Source: an uncultured Clostridia bacterium
GTDB taxonomy: Bacteria > Bacillota > Clostridia > Oscillospirales > Acutalibacteraceae
Length of the DNA stretch: 14,602 nt
Assembly: GCA_946187095.1 (NCBI GenBank)
Contig: CAMHPW010000014.1
Coordinates: forward strand, 1 to 14,602
Reading direction: 5' to 3'
Shown here: piece by piece, positions 7,713-14,602 of the stretch
Layout: each line of letters begins with the position of its first letter
Numbering within the stretch: position 1 is the first letter of the stretch
Translations under genes and position numbers: made by a program
The notes under the pieces: generated by a model
Told to the model about the DNA's origin: nothing
The model's input: only the letters and a program-made list of their open reading frames with translations
The model's database searches: none

Positions 7713-8495
7713 ATGGAATTAGAGAGAGCATTTGAAATCATCACAGGCAAGGTGGAAAGACTGCTTCTTGCCGGGGGATATAAAAAGCAGAGTGTAGCAC
7801 CGTCAGACAAAGAGATGACGGCATTGTATACGGGAGAGATCGCATACAGTATCGTATATTATTTTGATAAAAAGAGAGTACTGCTTCGTTCCTGCACAAT
7901 GGAAGACGGTGAACCCGACAATACATGGAAAACGGTTGCGACATGGCTTTTCGATCCCGAAACGGATACGGCAAGGGATGCCGAAAATATTGCAGAGGAC
8001 TTTGCGGAAACGATAAGAGGTCCCAAACAGACAGCCGTTCAGAAACAGAAGAAATCTAAAAAAGAGGGTGAAAATACAAGTGATCCGCTGTTTTTTGCCA
8101 ACAGAATGGTGACGTATTTCCCTGAATTAAGAGATGAGATCGCCTATGAAAAGGCACATTATGAGAGTTTCAGAGGGATCACGTTTGCCGATGAAAAAAT
8201 CCTGCCGAGATTCAGAGAGTATGTCAATACTGCCAATAAAGGCGAGTTGGACAGAATGTCGAAATCGCTTTCCGATATGTACGATGCAGGCGACCTTGAC
8301 GTAAAGGGAATCATTAATTATATTTTACTGAATTCCATTGAAGATGACAAGAAATTCGAGCAGTTAACGGAAAAATTCACGCCCGAATATAAAAAGATAG
8401 CCGTGGAATCGAGAAAGCTGAGAGGCAAAAAAATAAAGCCCGAAAAGCCCAAAAAGCCGAGTAAATTTATGGCTGATACCCTGAATGACAACTGA
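7713..8495 (+). CDS. Conserved-looking hypothetical protein, 260 residues
   Basis: A soluble protein I do not recognise, and the only plus-strand gene here. The ATG at 7713 was preferred over the in-frame GTG at 7704 because GGAG overlaps that GTG and is 8 bases before the ATG. There is no signal peptide or membrane segment. An N-terminal alpha/beta part (1-103) contains TWKTVATWLFDPETDT. A lysine-rich linker (105-120) leads to a mostly helical part (124-232) beginning DPLFFANRMVTYFPEL, and the C terminus is a basic, proline-rich tail (KPEKPKKPSK). The two-part structure with charged linkers suggests separate folding units; the basic tail could contact nucleic acid, but that is speculation. 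It has its own promoter and terminator, so it is a single-gene unit. Confidence 0.85.
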   Translation: MELERAFEIITGKVERLLLAGGYKKQSVAPSDKEMTALYTGEIAYSIVYYFDKKRVLLRSCTMEDGEPDNTWKTVATWLFDPETDTARDAENIAEDFAETIRGPKQTAVQKQKKSKKEGENTSDPLFFANRMVTYFPELRDEIAYEKAHYESFRGITFADEKILPRFREYVNTANKGELDRMSKSLSDMYDAGDLDVKGIINYILLNSIEDDKKFEQLTEKFTPEYKKIAVESRKLRGKKIKPEKPKKPSKFMADTLNDN

Positions 8496-8502
8496 TTGAA
8501 AA

Positions 8503-8542
8503 AGGCATATTTGCAGAGAGAAAAGTTTCTGCAAATATGCCT
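8503..8542. terminator. Bidirectional terminator between converging genes
   Basis: A perfect 15-base stem (8503-8517 with 8528-8542) and a 10-base loop. On the plus strand it is followed by GATTTTTT, a good terminator for the unknown gene. On the minus strand it follows the ATPase gene by 6 bases and leads into CTTTTTC, so it likely ends the transporter operon as well. Confidence 0.88.
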
Positions 8543-8548
8543 GATTTT

Positions 8549-9295
8549 TTAGAGAACTTTTGAAAGGAAATCCTTCAGACGCTGATTCTTGGGATCAGAG
8601 AACAGTTCGGCAGGTGTATTTTCTTCGGCGATAATGCCGTCATTGAAGAACATCACCCTGTCGGCAACTTCTTTGGCAAAGCCCATTTCATGCGTAACGA
8701 TAACCATTGTCATACCGCTCTGGGCGAGTTCCTTCATGAGAGAGAGGACTTCACCGACCATTTCGGGATCGAGGGCAGAAGTCGGTTCGTCAAAAAGCAT
8801 GACATCGGGATTCATGGCAAGTGCCCTGACGATTGCCACACGCTGTTTCTGACCGCCTGAGAGACTGTCGGGATAAGCATCGGCTTTTTCCGACAGTCCG
8901 ATTCTTTTGAGAAGTTCTTCGGCTTTCTTTTCGGCATCTTCTTTTGACATTTTGCCGAGCTTGACGGGGGCAAGCATGATATTTTTCTTGATCGTCATAT
9001 TCGGGAACAAATTGAACTGCTGAAACACCATTCCCATTTTTTCACGCATTTTATTGATATCAACGGATTTGTCGGTGATATCCGTACCCTCAAATTTGAT
9101 GGTACCGCCCGTGGGCTGTTCAAGGAGATTCAGTGAGCGGAGAAATGTGGATTTTCCGCAGCCTGACGGACCTATGATGGCAATGACTTCCCCTTTGGAA
9201 ACAGTCGTGCTGATATCTTTGAGAACTTCATGGTTGCCGAATGATTTTTTAAGACCGTCAACCTCAATCAATATTTCATTTTTATCTGATTTCAT
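8549..9295 (-). CDS. Polar amino acid ABC transporter ATP-binding protein (GlnQ/HisP family)
   Basis: ATPase of an amino acid importer, 248 residues, acting on the cytoplasmic face with the permease encoded just upstream. All motifs are intact: Walker [10 protein letters not shown] (42-50), Q-loop FQQ (91-93), signature LSGGQKQR (145-152), Walker B VMLFDEP (165-171), D-loop SALD and switch histidine H202. Its start overlaps the end of the permease gene by 14 bases, and its AAAGGAG lies inside the permease frame, so the two are translationally coupled. The sequence places it in the polar amino acid family but does not reveal the substrate, so I give no symbol. Confidence 0.95.
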   Translation of the reverse strand: MKSDKNEILIEVDGLKKSFGNHEVLKDISTTVSKGEVIAIIGPSGCGKSTFLRSLNLLEQPTGGTIKFEGTDITDKSVDINKMREKMGMVFQQFNLFPNMTIKKNIMLAPVKLGKMSKEDAEKKAEELLKRIGLSEKADAYPDSLSGGQKQRVAIVRALAMNPDVMLFDEPTSALDPEMVGEVLSLMKELAQSGMTMVIVTHEMGFAKEVADRVMFFNDGIIAEENTPAELFSDPKNQRLKDFLSKVL

Positions 9296-11576
9296 TGTTT
9301 TTCAATCTCCTTTCGAGTCTGCCGACACCGTATGACAAGAGCAATACGATAACGAGATATATCAGAGCAACGGCTACAAGAGGAATGAATGCCTCAAACG
9401 TCTGACTTCTGATAATGTCGCCGCCTTTGGTAAGGTCTTGTAAGCCGATATAACCGCTGATCGCCGTTTCTTTGAGCAGGCTGATGAATTCATTGCAGAG
9501 TGCGGGAAGCATATTCTTGAAAGCCTGCGGCATGATGATATTGGACATGGTCTGACGATAGTTCAAGCCAAGGCATCTGCCTGCCTCAAACTGTCCTTTG
9601 TCAACGGCATTGATACCCGAACGGATGACTTCGGCTACATAAGCACCCGAATTCAAGCCGAATGCCACGACTGCAACCAATATCTTATTGACATTGACAG
9701 AGGCGAATATGACATAGTAGATGATCAGAAGCTGTATCATGGCAGGTGTGCCTCTGATAACGGCAAGATAAAGTTTGCAGATAAAGTTGAGAATTTTCAG
9801 TTTGCCCTGCTGGTCATGTACGGTTCTGACAACGGCAACAAGGGTGCCTATGATAAGACCGATCACAATGGCAAGTATCGTAATGAGAATGGTATTGCCA
9901 AGACCTGTCAGAATATACTGCCATCTGTTGTCGTCAATGAAATTCTGACGGAGTTTTTCCGTAAAGGAAAGCGTTTTTGTCTTTTCGTTTCCGCCGTCCG
10001 ATACAGCGGAAGTGCCTTTATTGATGATAATGACCTGTTTGGAAGTCGTATAAGAATCGGAGAAATCCACATTCTTTTTTCTGGCCTCGGTGACGGTCAT
10101 GCCTGCCGCACCGACATCAGCTTTGCCCGACTGTATCGCAGGGAGAATGGAATCAAATGCCATATTTTCAATTTCCATGTCATAGCCGAGTTCATCACAA
10201 ATCGCCTGCATGATATCCATGTCAATGCCGACAATCTGATTGTCGCTGACATACTCATACGGCGGAAATTCTGCATTTGTCGCAACGACTAATTTACCCG
10301 TTCTTGCAATATCTTTTTTCTCATAGGGCATGGTGCCTTTTTCTTCATCAGTGCCTATGTAATTGGTGGCGATTTTTGCGATAGTGCCGTCAGCTTTGAG
10401 TTTGGCAAGGGCTTGATTGATACTGTCAAGCAGTTCCGTTCTGCCTTTTTTGATACTCAAAGCGTATTCTTCCACGGCAAATTCTTCTTCGAGAATCGCA
10501 AGATTGGAATTGACGGCTACAAATGACAATGCAGGCTGTTCGTCTATGATAACGCAATCAATTTTATTCTGATTCAGGGCTTGGATAGCGTCGGCAGCTT
10601 TGGTATATCTTTCCAAATTCGCCGTACCGTCTTTTTCATAGTCGGTGGCAAAGGTATCGCCCGTTGTGCCAAGCTGTACGCCGATATTTTTCCCGATCAG
10701 GTCATCAACGGACGTAATTGTATTGCCTGTTGTGGTTTCGGCTTTTTTAGGAGCATTGACGATAATGACCTGTTTGGAGGTCGTGTAGGAGTCGGAGAAA
10801 TCGACATTCTTTTTCCTTGCCTCCGTGACGGTCATGCCAGCCGCACCGACAGTTGCTTTTCCCGACTGAATGGCAGGAAGAATGGAATCAAATGCCATGT
10901 TTTCAATGACGAGATTCATTTGCAGTTCATCACAAATCGCCTGCATGATATCCATGTCAATGCCTACGATCTGATTGTTATTGACATACTCATAAGGCGG
11001 AAATTCGGCATTTGTTGCAACGACTAAGTCACCTGTCCTGCTGACATCTTTTTTCTGATAGGGCATCGTACCCTTTTCATCATCAGTGCCGATATAATTG
11101 GTAATGATATTCGCAATCGTGCCGTCCGATTTCAACTTTTTGAGAGCGTCATTGATTTTCGCAAGCAGTTCGGAACTGCCCTTTTTCACGCACAGGGCGT
11201 ATTCTTCCACGGCAAATTCTTCTTCGAGGATTTTAATGTCATCATTGACAGCCGTGAAAGAGAGGGCAGGCTGTTCGTCAATGATAACGCAGTCGATTTT
11301 TTTCTGCTTGAGAGCCTGAACGGCGTCAGCGGCTTTGTTGTAGCGTTCTACAACAGCCGTACCGTCTGTTTCATAGTCCGTAGCGAAGATATCGCCTGTT
11401 GTACCGAGCTGAACGCCTATGGTTTTCCCGATAAGGTCGTCAACTCCGTTGATGGTGCCGTCTGTTTCTTCCGCATATACAGCCGAGGTGCATAATGCCA
11501 TGGTCAGCCATACGGCAATAAGCGTCAGAGCCATAAAAGCGGCAAATGCTCTTTTCGAGCGTTTTTGATGTGCCAT
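9282..11576 (-). CDS. Fused amino acid ABC importer: permuted tandem solute-binding halves plus permease
   Basis: A 764-residue membrane protein. A signal peptide (KRSKR, then a hydrophobic core, probable cleavage after VYA at 35) is followed by two copies of a 245-residue unit and a permease. Each unit has family 3 binding-protein halves in reversed order: the second half ([31 protein letters not shown]; 45-163 and 290-408), a 19-residue linker, then the first half ([49 protein letters not shown]; 183-273 and 428-518). The final first-half runs straight into the permease (about 551-764) with helices near 556-582, 596-627, 630-650, 685-705 and 730-752 and an EAA loop at 661-672. Known relatives such as GlnP have two normally ordered binding domains. 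Carboxylate-binding R254/R499 and the GTTGD and DEQPA segments are kept in both copies. GGAGG lies 10 bases before the ATG. Confidence 0.93.
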   Translation of the reverse strand: MAHQKRSKRAFAAFMALTLIAVWLTMALCTSAVYAEETDGTINGVDDLIGKTIGVQLGTTGDIFATDYETDGTAVVERYNKAADAVQALKQKKIDCVIIDEQPALSFTAVNDDIKILEEEFAVEEYALCVKKGSSELLAKINDALKKLKSDGTIANIITNYIGTDDEKGTMPYQKKDVSRTGDLVVATNAEFPPYEYVNNNQIVGIDMDIMQAICDELQMNLVIENMAFDSILPAIQSGKATVGAAGMTVTEARKKNVDFSDSYTTSKQVIIVNAPKKAETTTGNTITSVDDLIGKNIGVQLGTTGDTFATDYEKDGTANLERYTKAADAIQALNQNKIDCVIIDEQPALSFVAVNSNLAILEEEFAVEEYALSIKKGRTELLDSINQALAKLKADGTIAKIATNYIGTDEEKGTMPYEKKDIARTGKLVVATNAEFPPYEYVSDNQIVGIDMDIMQAICDELGYDMEIENMAFDSILPAIQSGKADVGAAGMTVTEARKKNVDFSDSYTTSKQVIIINKGTSAVSDGGNEKTKTLSFTEKLRQNFIDDNRWQYILTGLGNTILITILAIVIGLIIGTLVAVVRTVHDQQGKLKILNFICKLYLAVIRGTPAMIQLLIIYYVIFASVNVNKILVAVVAFGLNSGAYVAEVIRSGINAVDKGQFEAGRCLGLNYRQTMSNIIMPQAFKNMLPALCNEFISLLKETAISGYIGLQDLTKGGDIIRSQTFEAFIPLVAVALIYLVIVLLLSYGVGRLERRLKNNEIR
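10023..10709 (-). repeat. Second copy of the binding-half unit inside the transporter gene
   Basis: Codes for residues 290-518, aligning without gaps to residues 45-273 at an offset of exactly 245 codons (735 bases). A hand count finds about 39 differences in 229 positions, roughly 83% identity. The first-half segment ([13 protein letters not shown] to [10 protein letters not shown]) is almost unchanged between the copies. Confidence 0.9.
10758..11444 (-). repeat. First copy of the binding-half unit inside the transporter gene
   Basis: Codes for residues 45-273, right after the signal peptide. The linker joining second half to first half ([20 protein letters not shown]) is nearly as well kept in copy two as the domains themselves, so it was part of the duplicated unit. 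Confidence 0.9.
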
Positions 11577-11609
11577 TTTCTTTAAACCTCCATAAATAAG
11601 ATAACTACC

Positions 11610-11638
11610 ATTATACTATCTTTTTACGCAGATTTCAA
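11610..11638 (-). promoter_or_regulatory. Promoter of the ABC importer operon
   Basis: Minus strand: -35 TTGAAA (11638-11633), 17-base spacer, perfect -10 TATAAT (11615-11610), 33 bases before the start codon. No operator is evident. Confidence 0.82.
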
Positions 11639-11677
11639 TTCACATACAGAAAAATTTTGTCAATAATTTTCATCAAT

Positions 11678-11713
11678 AAAAAATTCGGCTTGATTTTTCA
11701 TTTTCAAGCCGAA
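11678..11713 (-). terminator. Terminator after map
   Basis: A perfect 10-base stem (11684-11693 with 11704-11713), a 10-base A-rich loop and TTTTTT at 11683-11678 on the minus strand, 7 bases after the map stop codon. T-runs flank both sides, so it could work in either direction. Confidence 0.88.
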
Positions 11714-11720
11714 AGTTTTT

Positions 11721-12593
11721 TTAATAGCAGAGGACTTCATGACCGTTTTCCGTGACAAGCACCATGATTTCCCATTGTGCAGAGGGCTTTTTATCGGCAG
11801 TCGTGACTGTCCAGCCGTCCTCTTTATCCACAACGATTTTATCACTGCCCATATTTACCATAGGCTCAATCGTGAATATCATGCCGGGGACAAGCAGCAT
11901 TTCTTCGCCTGCCTTGGAAACATAGCTTACCCAAGGATCTTCATGGAATTCCAGACCGACACCGTGACCGCCGATTTCTCTCACGACCGTATAGCCGTTT
12001 TTGACAGCGTGTTCATGCACAGCCTGTCCCATATCGCCCAGATATGACCAGGGCTGAACCTTTTCAAGACCGATTTCCACACACTCTTTTACAACGTCAA
12101 CCAATTTTTTCTTTTCGGGGGAAACTTCTCCGATACAGAACATTCTTGACGAATCCGAAAAATATCCTTTATAAATCGTGGAACAGTCCACATTGACGAT
12201 ATCGCCGTCTTTGAGAACGACTTTATCGGAGGGTATCCCGTGACAAACCACTTCATTGATAGATGTACAAACACTTTTCGGATAGCCCTCATAATTGAGC
12301 GGTGCAGGGATACCGCCCAATTCAGCGGTTTTTTGTGAAACAAGGTCATCAATTTCCTGAGTAGTCATGCCTGCATGAATGTGTTCGGCAACGTAATCGA
12401 GTACGGCTATATTTATCTTACAGCTTTCCTTGATAGCCTCTATCTGTTGGGGAGTCTTGATGATAGACCTGTCGGGCACTTCATGTCCCTGACTTTTGGC
12501 AAAAGATATTTTCTCATCAAATTCCTCATGGCATTTCTTGTATTTCTTGCCGCTGCCGCACCAGCAAGGCTCGTTTCTTCCCAATTTTCCCAT
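11721..12593 (-). CDS. map: Methionine aminopeptidase with N-terminal SEC-C zinc motif
   Basis: Removes the initiator methionine from new proteins in the cytoplasm. At 290 residues it is about 40 longer than minimal type I enzymes because of an N-terminal SEC-C motif (RNEPCWCGSGKKYKKCH, zinc ligands C10, C12, C21 and H22), seen in many Firmicutes enzymes and related to the SecA tail that contacts the ribosome and SecB. The catalytic pita-bread domain (about 45-290) keeps all five metal ligands: D136, D147, H210 in GGHGVGLEFHEDP, E243 in TIEP and E275 in QWEIMVLVTE. The substrate-contacting H118 is in CHGIP. The start at 12593 has AAAGGA 10 bases upstream. It follows the HIT gene by 24 bases and is the last gene before a terminator. 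Confidence 0.96.
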   Translation of the reverse strand: MGKLGRNEPCWCGSGKKYKKCHEEFDEKISFAKSQGHEVPDRSIIKTPQQIEAIKESCKINIAVLDYVAEHIHAGMTTQEIDDLVSQKTAELGGIPAPLNYEGYPKSVCTSINEVVCHGIPSDKVVLKDGDIVNVDCSTIYKGYFSDSSRMFCIGEVSPEKKKLVDVVKECVEIGLEKVQPWSYLGDMGQAVHEHAVKNGYTVVREIGGHGVGLEFHEDPWVSYVSKAGEEMLLVPGMIFTIEPMVNMGSDKIVVDKEDGWTVTTADKKPSAQWEIMVLVTENGHEVLCY

Positions 12594-12617
12594 AGCGATT
12601 CAGTCCTTTCAAAAATA

Positions 12618-12959
12618 TCAGCACATTTCGACTTTGAGCTGAGTACCGCCCAACAGATGAAAATGCAGATGGAAAACGGTCTGACCTGCATTCTTGCCGC
12701 AATTGGTGACGATCCTGTAGCCGTCCTCCGAAATGCCGAGTTCTTTGGCAAGCTGAGCGGCAACCTCATAAATATGAGCGATAACTGCACTGTTTTCGCT
12801 TGTTACGTCATTGATGGAAGCAATATGCTGTTTGGGTACGATCAGCACATGAACGGGTGCCATTGGCGAAATGTCATAGAAAGCGTAAACGCTGTCATCT
12901 TCATAGACCTTCTTTGAGGGAATCTCACCGCTGATAATTTTACAAAATATACAATCCAT
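12618..12959 (-). CDS. HIT family protein (Hint-like nucleotide phosphohydrolase)
   Basis: A 113-residue histidine triad protein, the typical length for bacterial Hint. The family hydrolyses nucleoside phosphoramidates and similar adducts in the cytoplasm; the physiological substrate is usually unknown. The triad is HLHFH (97-101) with H99 expected to be the nucleophile. The N terminus CIFCKIISGEIP (3-14) and the segment PVHVLIVPKQH (35-45) are typical; C3, C6 and H45 may bind zinc as in some relatives. The ATG at 12959 has AAAGGAG 9 bases upstream. The stop TGA is 24 bases before map, so the two are probably co-transcribed. Confidence 0.94.
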   Translation of the reverse strand: MDCIFCKIISGEIPSKKVYEDDSVYAFYDISPMAPVHVLIVPKQHIASINDVTSENSAVIAHIYEVAAQLAKELGISEDGYRIVTNCGKNAGQTVFHLHFHLLGGTQLKVEMC

Positions 12960-12979
12960 TTTAAAAATCTCCTTTTATT

Positions 12980-13083
12980 CAATTAGCAATCGGGAATGAG
13001 GAATTAGGAATTGCTCTTTCCTGACTGCTTTTTTCTTAATAAATGATTTGCTGAAAAAATTGCACATTGCACATTGCTAATTG
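12980..13083. repeat. Inverted-repeat-bounded intergenic element (MITE-like)
   Basis: A 104-base segment bounded by perfect 11-base inverted repeats (CAATTAGCAAT at 12980-12990 and its complement at 13073-13083). Inside is GGAATGAGGAATTAGGAATT, like the element at 3321-3380, and an AT-rich middle. It fills most of the 117-base gap between recN and the HIT gene and includes the recN stop codon (13077-13079). No target-site duplication is visible, and calling it mobile is inference. Confidence 0.6.
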
Positions 13084-13090
13084 CACATTG
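13060..13090. repeat. Three direct copies of TTGCACATTG
   Basis: Copies at 13060-13069, 13067-13076 (overlapping the first by three bases) and 13081-13090. The last copy lies partly in the recN coding sequence. The same short word repeated at a gene end resembles interspersed repeats of Clostridia genomes. Confidence 0.65.
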
Positions 13091-14602
13091 GTTTGAGCAT
13101 TTCTTCGGCATAGTCGAGGGTGGCTTGGGTAATTTCGACACCACCGATAATTCTTGCGAGTTCGTCACGTCTGCCGTCATGGTCGAGGGCATTGACACGG
13201 GTGAAAGTTTTACCGTCACTGACATTTTTCTGAATCTTGAAGTGACTGTCGGCTAAAGCGGCGATTTGTGCAAGGTGGGTGACGCACAAAACCTGACGGC
13301 TTTTGGAAACTTCTTTTAATTTCAAGCCGACTTTCTGGGCGGCACTTCCGCTGATACCCGTATCGACTTCATCAAAAATGAGGGTGTCAATGTCATCTTT
13401 ATCGGCAAGGACATTTTTGATAGCCAGCATCATTCGGGACAATTCACCGCCCGAAGCAATTTTTGCAACGGGTTTGGGTTCTTCGCCGACATTGGTAGAT
13501 ATGAGAATCTCGATATCGTCACAGCCCAAAGAGTTGAGAGTACATTTCTTTTGACTGACAACGAGTTCGACATTCGGCATATCAAGAAAAGTCATTTCTT
13601 CTTTGACTCTTGCGGAAAACTGTACGGCAATTTCCCTACGCTTTTGTGAAAGCTGTTCGGCAAGCTGCTGAGCATGGTGCAGGGCTTTCTGACAATTCTC
13701 TTTGAGATGTTCACGGTTTTCTTCATACCGTTCAAGATATTCCAATTCACGTTTGGCATTGTCAAGGAATTGCAGCATTTCCTCTATGGTCGAGCCGTAT
13801 TTTCTGGAAAGCCGCTGAATCAGATCGATTCTGTCCTCGATTTCTTCGAGATTGCCGATATCGGAATCGGCACTGTCGGCAAGGTTCGCAATTTCGCTTG
13901 TACAATCTTCAAGCTCATACATGGCACTTTGCAAACGTCTGTAAATATCTTCCGAATCGGGCATATATTCCGTGATACTTTCCAGAGCCGAACACGCATT
14001 TTCAAGCTGTTCGAGAATACCGCTTGTATCTTCGCCGCCATTCAGAATCGCATGGGTTTCATTCAGGGCATTGGCAATCTTCTCTTTATTTTCAATTAAA
14101 TTCCGCTGTTCTTTGAGTTCCTCATATTCGCCTGCATACATATCCGCCTGTTCGAGTTCGTTGACCTGATACTGAAGCAAATCAATTTTGCGGTTGCGTT
14201 CCGATTCGTCAAATTCAGCTTTATCGAGTTCCGACTGCAAGGAACGGTATTCTTGATAGGCTTTGGCATATTTCCGAATATCATTTTGGATATCACCCAA
14301 TTTGTCAATGTAGTTGATATGCAGTTCGGGCGACATGAGTTCATAGCTTTCATGCTGACCGTGAATGTTGATAAGATAGGTACCGACGGCTTTGAGAGTG
14401 CCGACAGTGGCAGGTCTGCCGTTGATACGGCATTTGCCTTTGGAATTGAGGGAAATTTCCCTTTGGATGATGACAATGCCGTCATCCGTTTCAAAGCCGT
14501 ATTCGTTTAAAACCTGTTCGGCTTTGGGGGAGATATTCTCGAATTCCGCACTGACAAAGGCATTTTCACAGCCGTTTCTTATCAAATCTCTTGAAGTCCT
14601 GT
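13077..14602 (-). CDS. recN: DNA repair protein RecN, 5' end cut by window edge
   Basis: SMC-like ATPase involved in double-strand break repair and recombination. The frame is open to the right edge, and RTSRDLIRNGCENAF matches RecN just after its Walker A region. So the TTG at 14585 is internal and roughly 50 residues, including Walker A, lie outside the window. About 507 residues are visible. Numbering from that TTG: INIHGQHES (72-80), two long coiled-coil stretches (about 100-180 and 245-330), signature ASGGELSRMML (377-387), Walker B TLIFDEVDTGISG (401-413) and VTHLAQIAALAD (435-446). The C terminus is of normal length, but its last residues (PMCN) and stop codon are encoded by repeat sequence. 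It is probably the first or an internal gene of a recN-HIT-map transcript. Confidence 0.96.
   Translation of the reverse strand, partial: RTSRDLIRNGCENAFVSAEFENISPKAEQVLNEYGFETDDGIVIIQREISLNSKGKCRINGRPATVGTLKAVGTYLINIHGQHESYELMSPELHINYIDKLGDIQNDIRKYAKAYQEYRSLQSELDKAEFDESERNRKIDLLQYQVNELEQADMYAGEYEELKEQRNLIENKEKIANALNETHAILNGGEDTSGILEQLENACSALESITEYMPDSEDIYRRLQSAMYELEDCTSEIANLADSADSDIGNLEEIEDRIDLIQRLSRKYGSTIEEMLQFLDNAKRELEYLERYEENREHLKENCQKALHHAQQLAEQLSQKRREIAVQFSARVKEEMTFLDMPNVELVVSQKKCTLNSLGCDDIEILISTNVGEEPKPVAKIASGGELSRMMLAIKNVLADKDDIDTLIFDEVDTGISGSAAQKVGLKLKEVSKSRQVLCVTHLAQIAALADSHFKIQKNVSDGKTFTRVNALDHDGRRDELARIIGGVEITQATLDYAEEMLKPMCN

Noticed and set aside
9816..11027. Two similar antisense open frames (158 codons at 9816-10292, 148 codons at 10581-11027) on the plus strand
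   Set aside because: They resemble each other only because they lie opposite the two copies of the duplicated transporter unit. They lack ribosome binding sites, and the minus-strand frame carries clear domain motifs.
9282..11576. Assembly duplication as the cause of the repeated binding halves
   Set aside because: The copies differ at about 39 of 229 residues, keep one frame with no gaps and share a precise 245-codon period, which is not what a misassembly of identical reads gives.

Overview
This window looks like part of a chromosome of a Gram-positive, low-to-moderate GC Firmicute, most likely a Clostridia member of the Ruminococcus/Oscillospiraceae kind. The reasons are strong AGGAGG-type ribosome binding sites, sigma-A style promoters with 17-base spacers, a lipobox lipoprotein, a SEC-C-tagged methionine aminopeptidase, the hisS-aspS pair, and an ABC importer with extracellular binding domains fused to the permease. 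The genus is inference. Almost all genes are on the minus strand; one gene (7713-8495) is on the plus strand.

Layout, from the left edge. Positions 1-2359 hold pheT (cut by the window edge) and pheS, an operon with its own consensus promoter at 2416-2444. Positions 2453-3301 encode a lipoprotein of unknown function. A small inverted-repeat element (3321-3380) separates it from azlD-azlC (3387-4396), a branched-chain amino acid exporter pair. A hairpin then separates azlC from aspS and hisS (4461-7567), which share a promoter at 7605-7633. A second promoter, back to back with it, drives the unknown plus-strand gene. That gene ends at a strong hairpin (8503-8542) shared with the converging transporter operon. 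The transporter operon (8549-11576) encodes an ATPase and an unusual fused binding-protein/permease. Next come map (11721-12593), a HIT-family protein (12618-12959) and recN (13077 to the right edge), read in the order recN, HIT, map and closed by a terminator at 11684-11713.

The theme is translation and amino acid handling: three aminoacyl-tRNA synthetases, methionine aminopeptidase, an amino acid exporter and an amino acid importer.

The most striking item is the 764-residue transporter protein. Its extracellular part is two copies of a 245-residue unit in which the halves of a family 3 solute-binding protein appear in swapped order (C half then N half, twice), followed by the permease. This is a circularly permuted or interleaved tandem receptor rather than the usual N-C-N-C arrangement. 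Secondary points are a divergent PheST with altered catalytic-pocket motifs, and two small inverted-repeat elements, one of which supplies the recN stop codon. No rRNA, tRNA, CRISPR array or insertion sequence was seen, and no gene-free stretch exceeds 300 bases.
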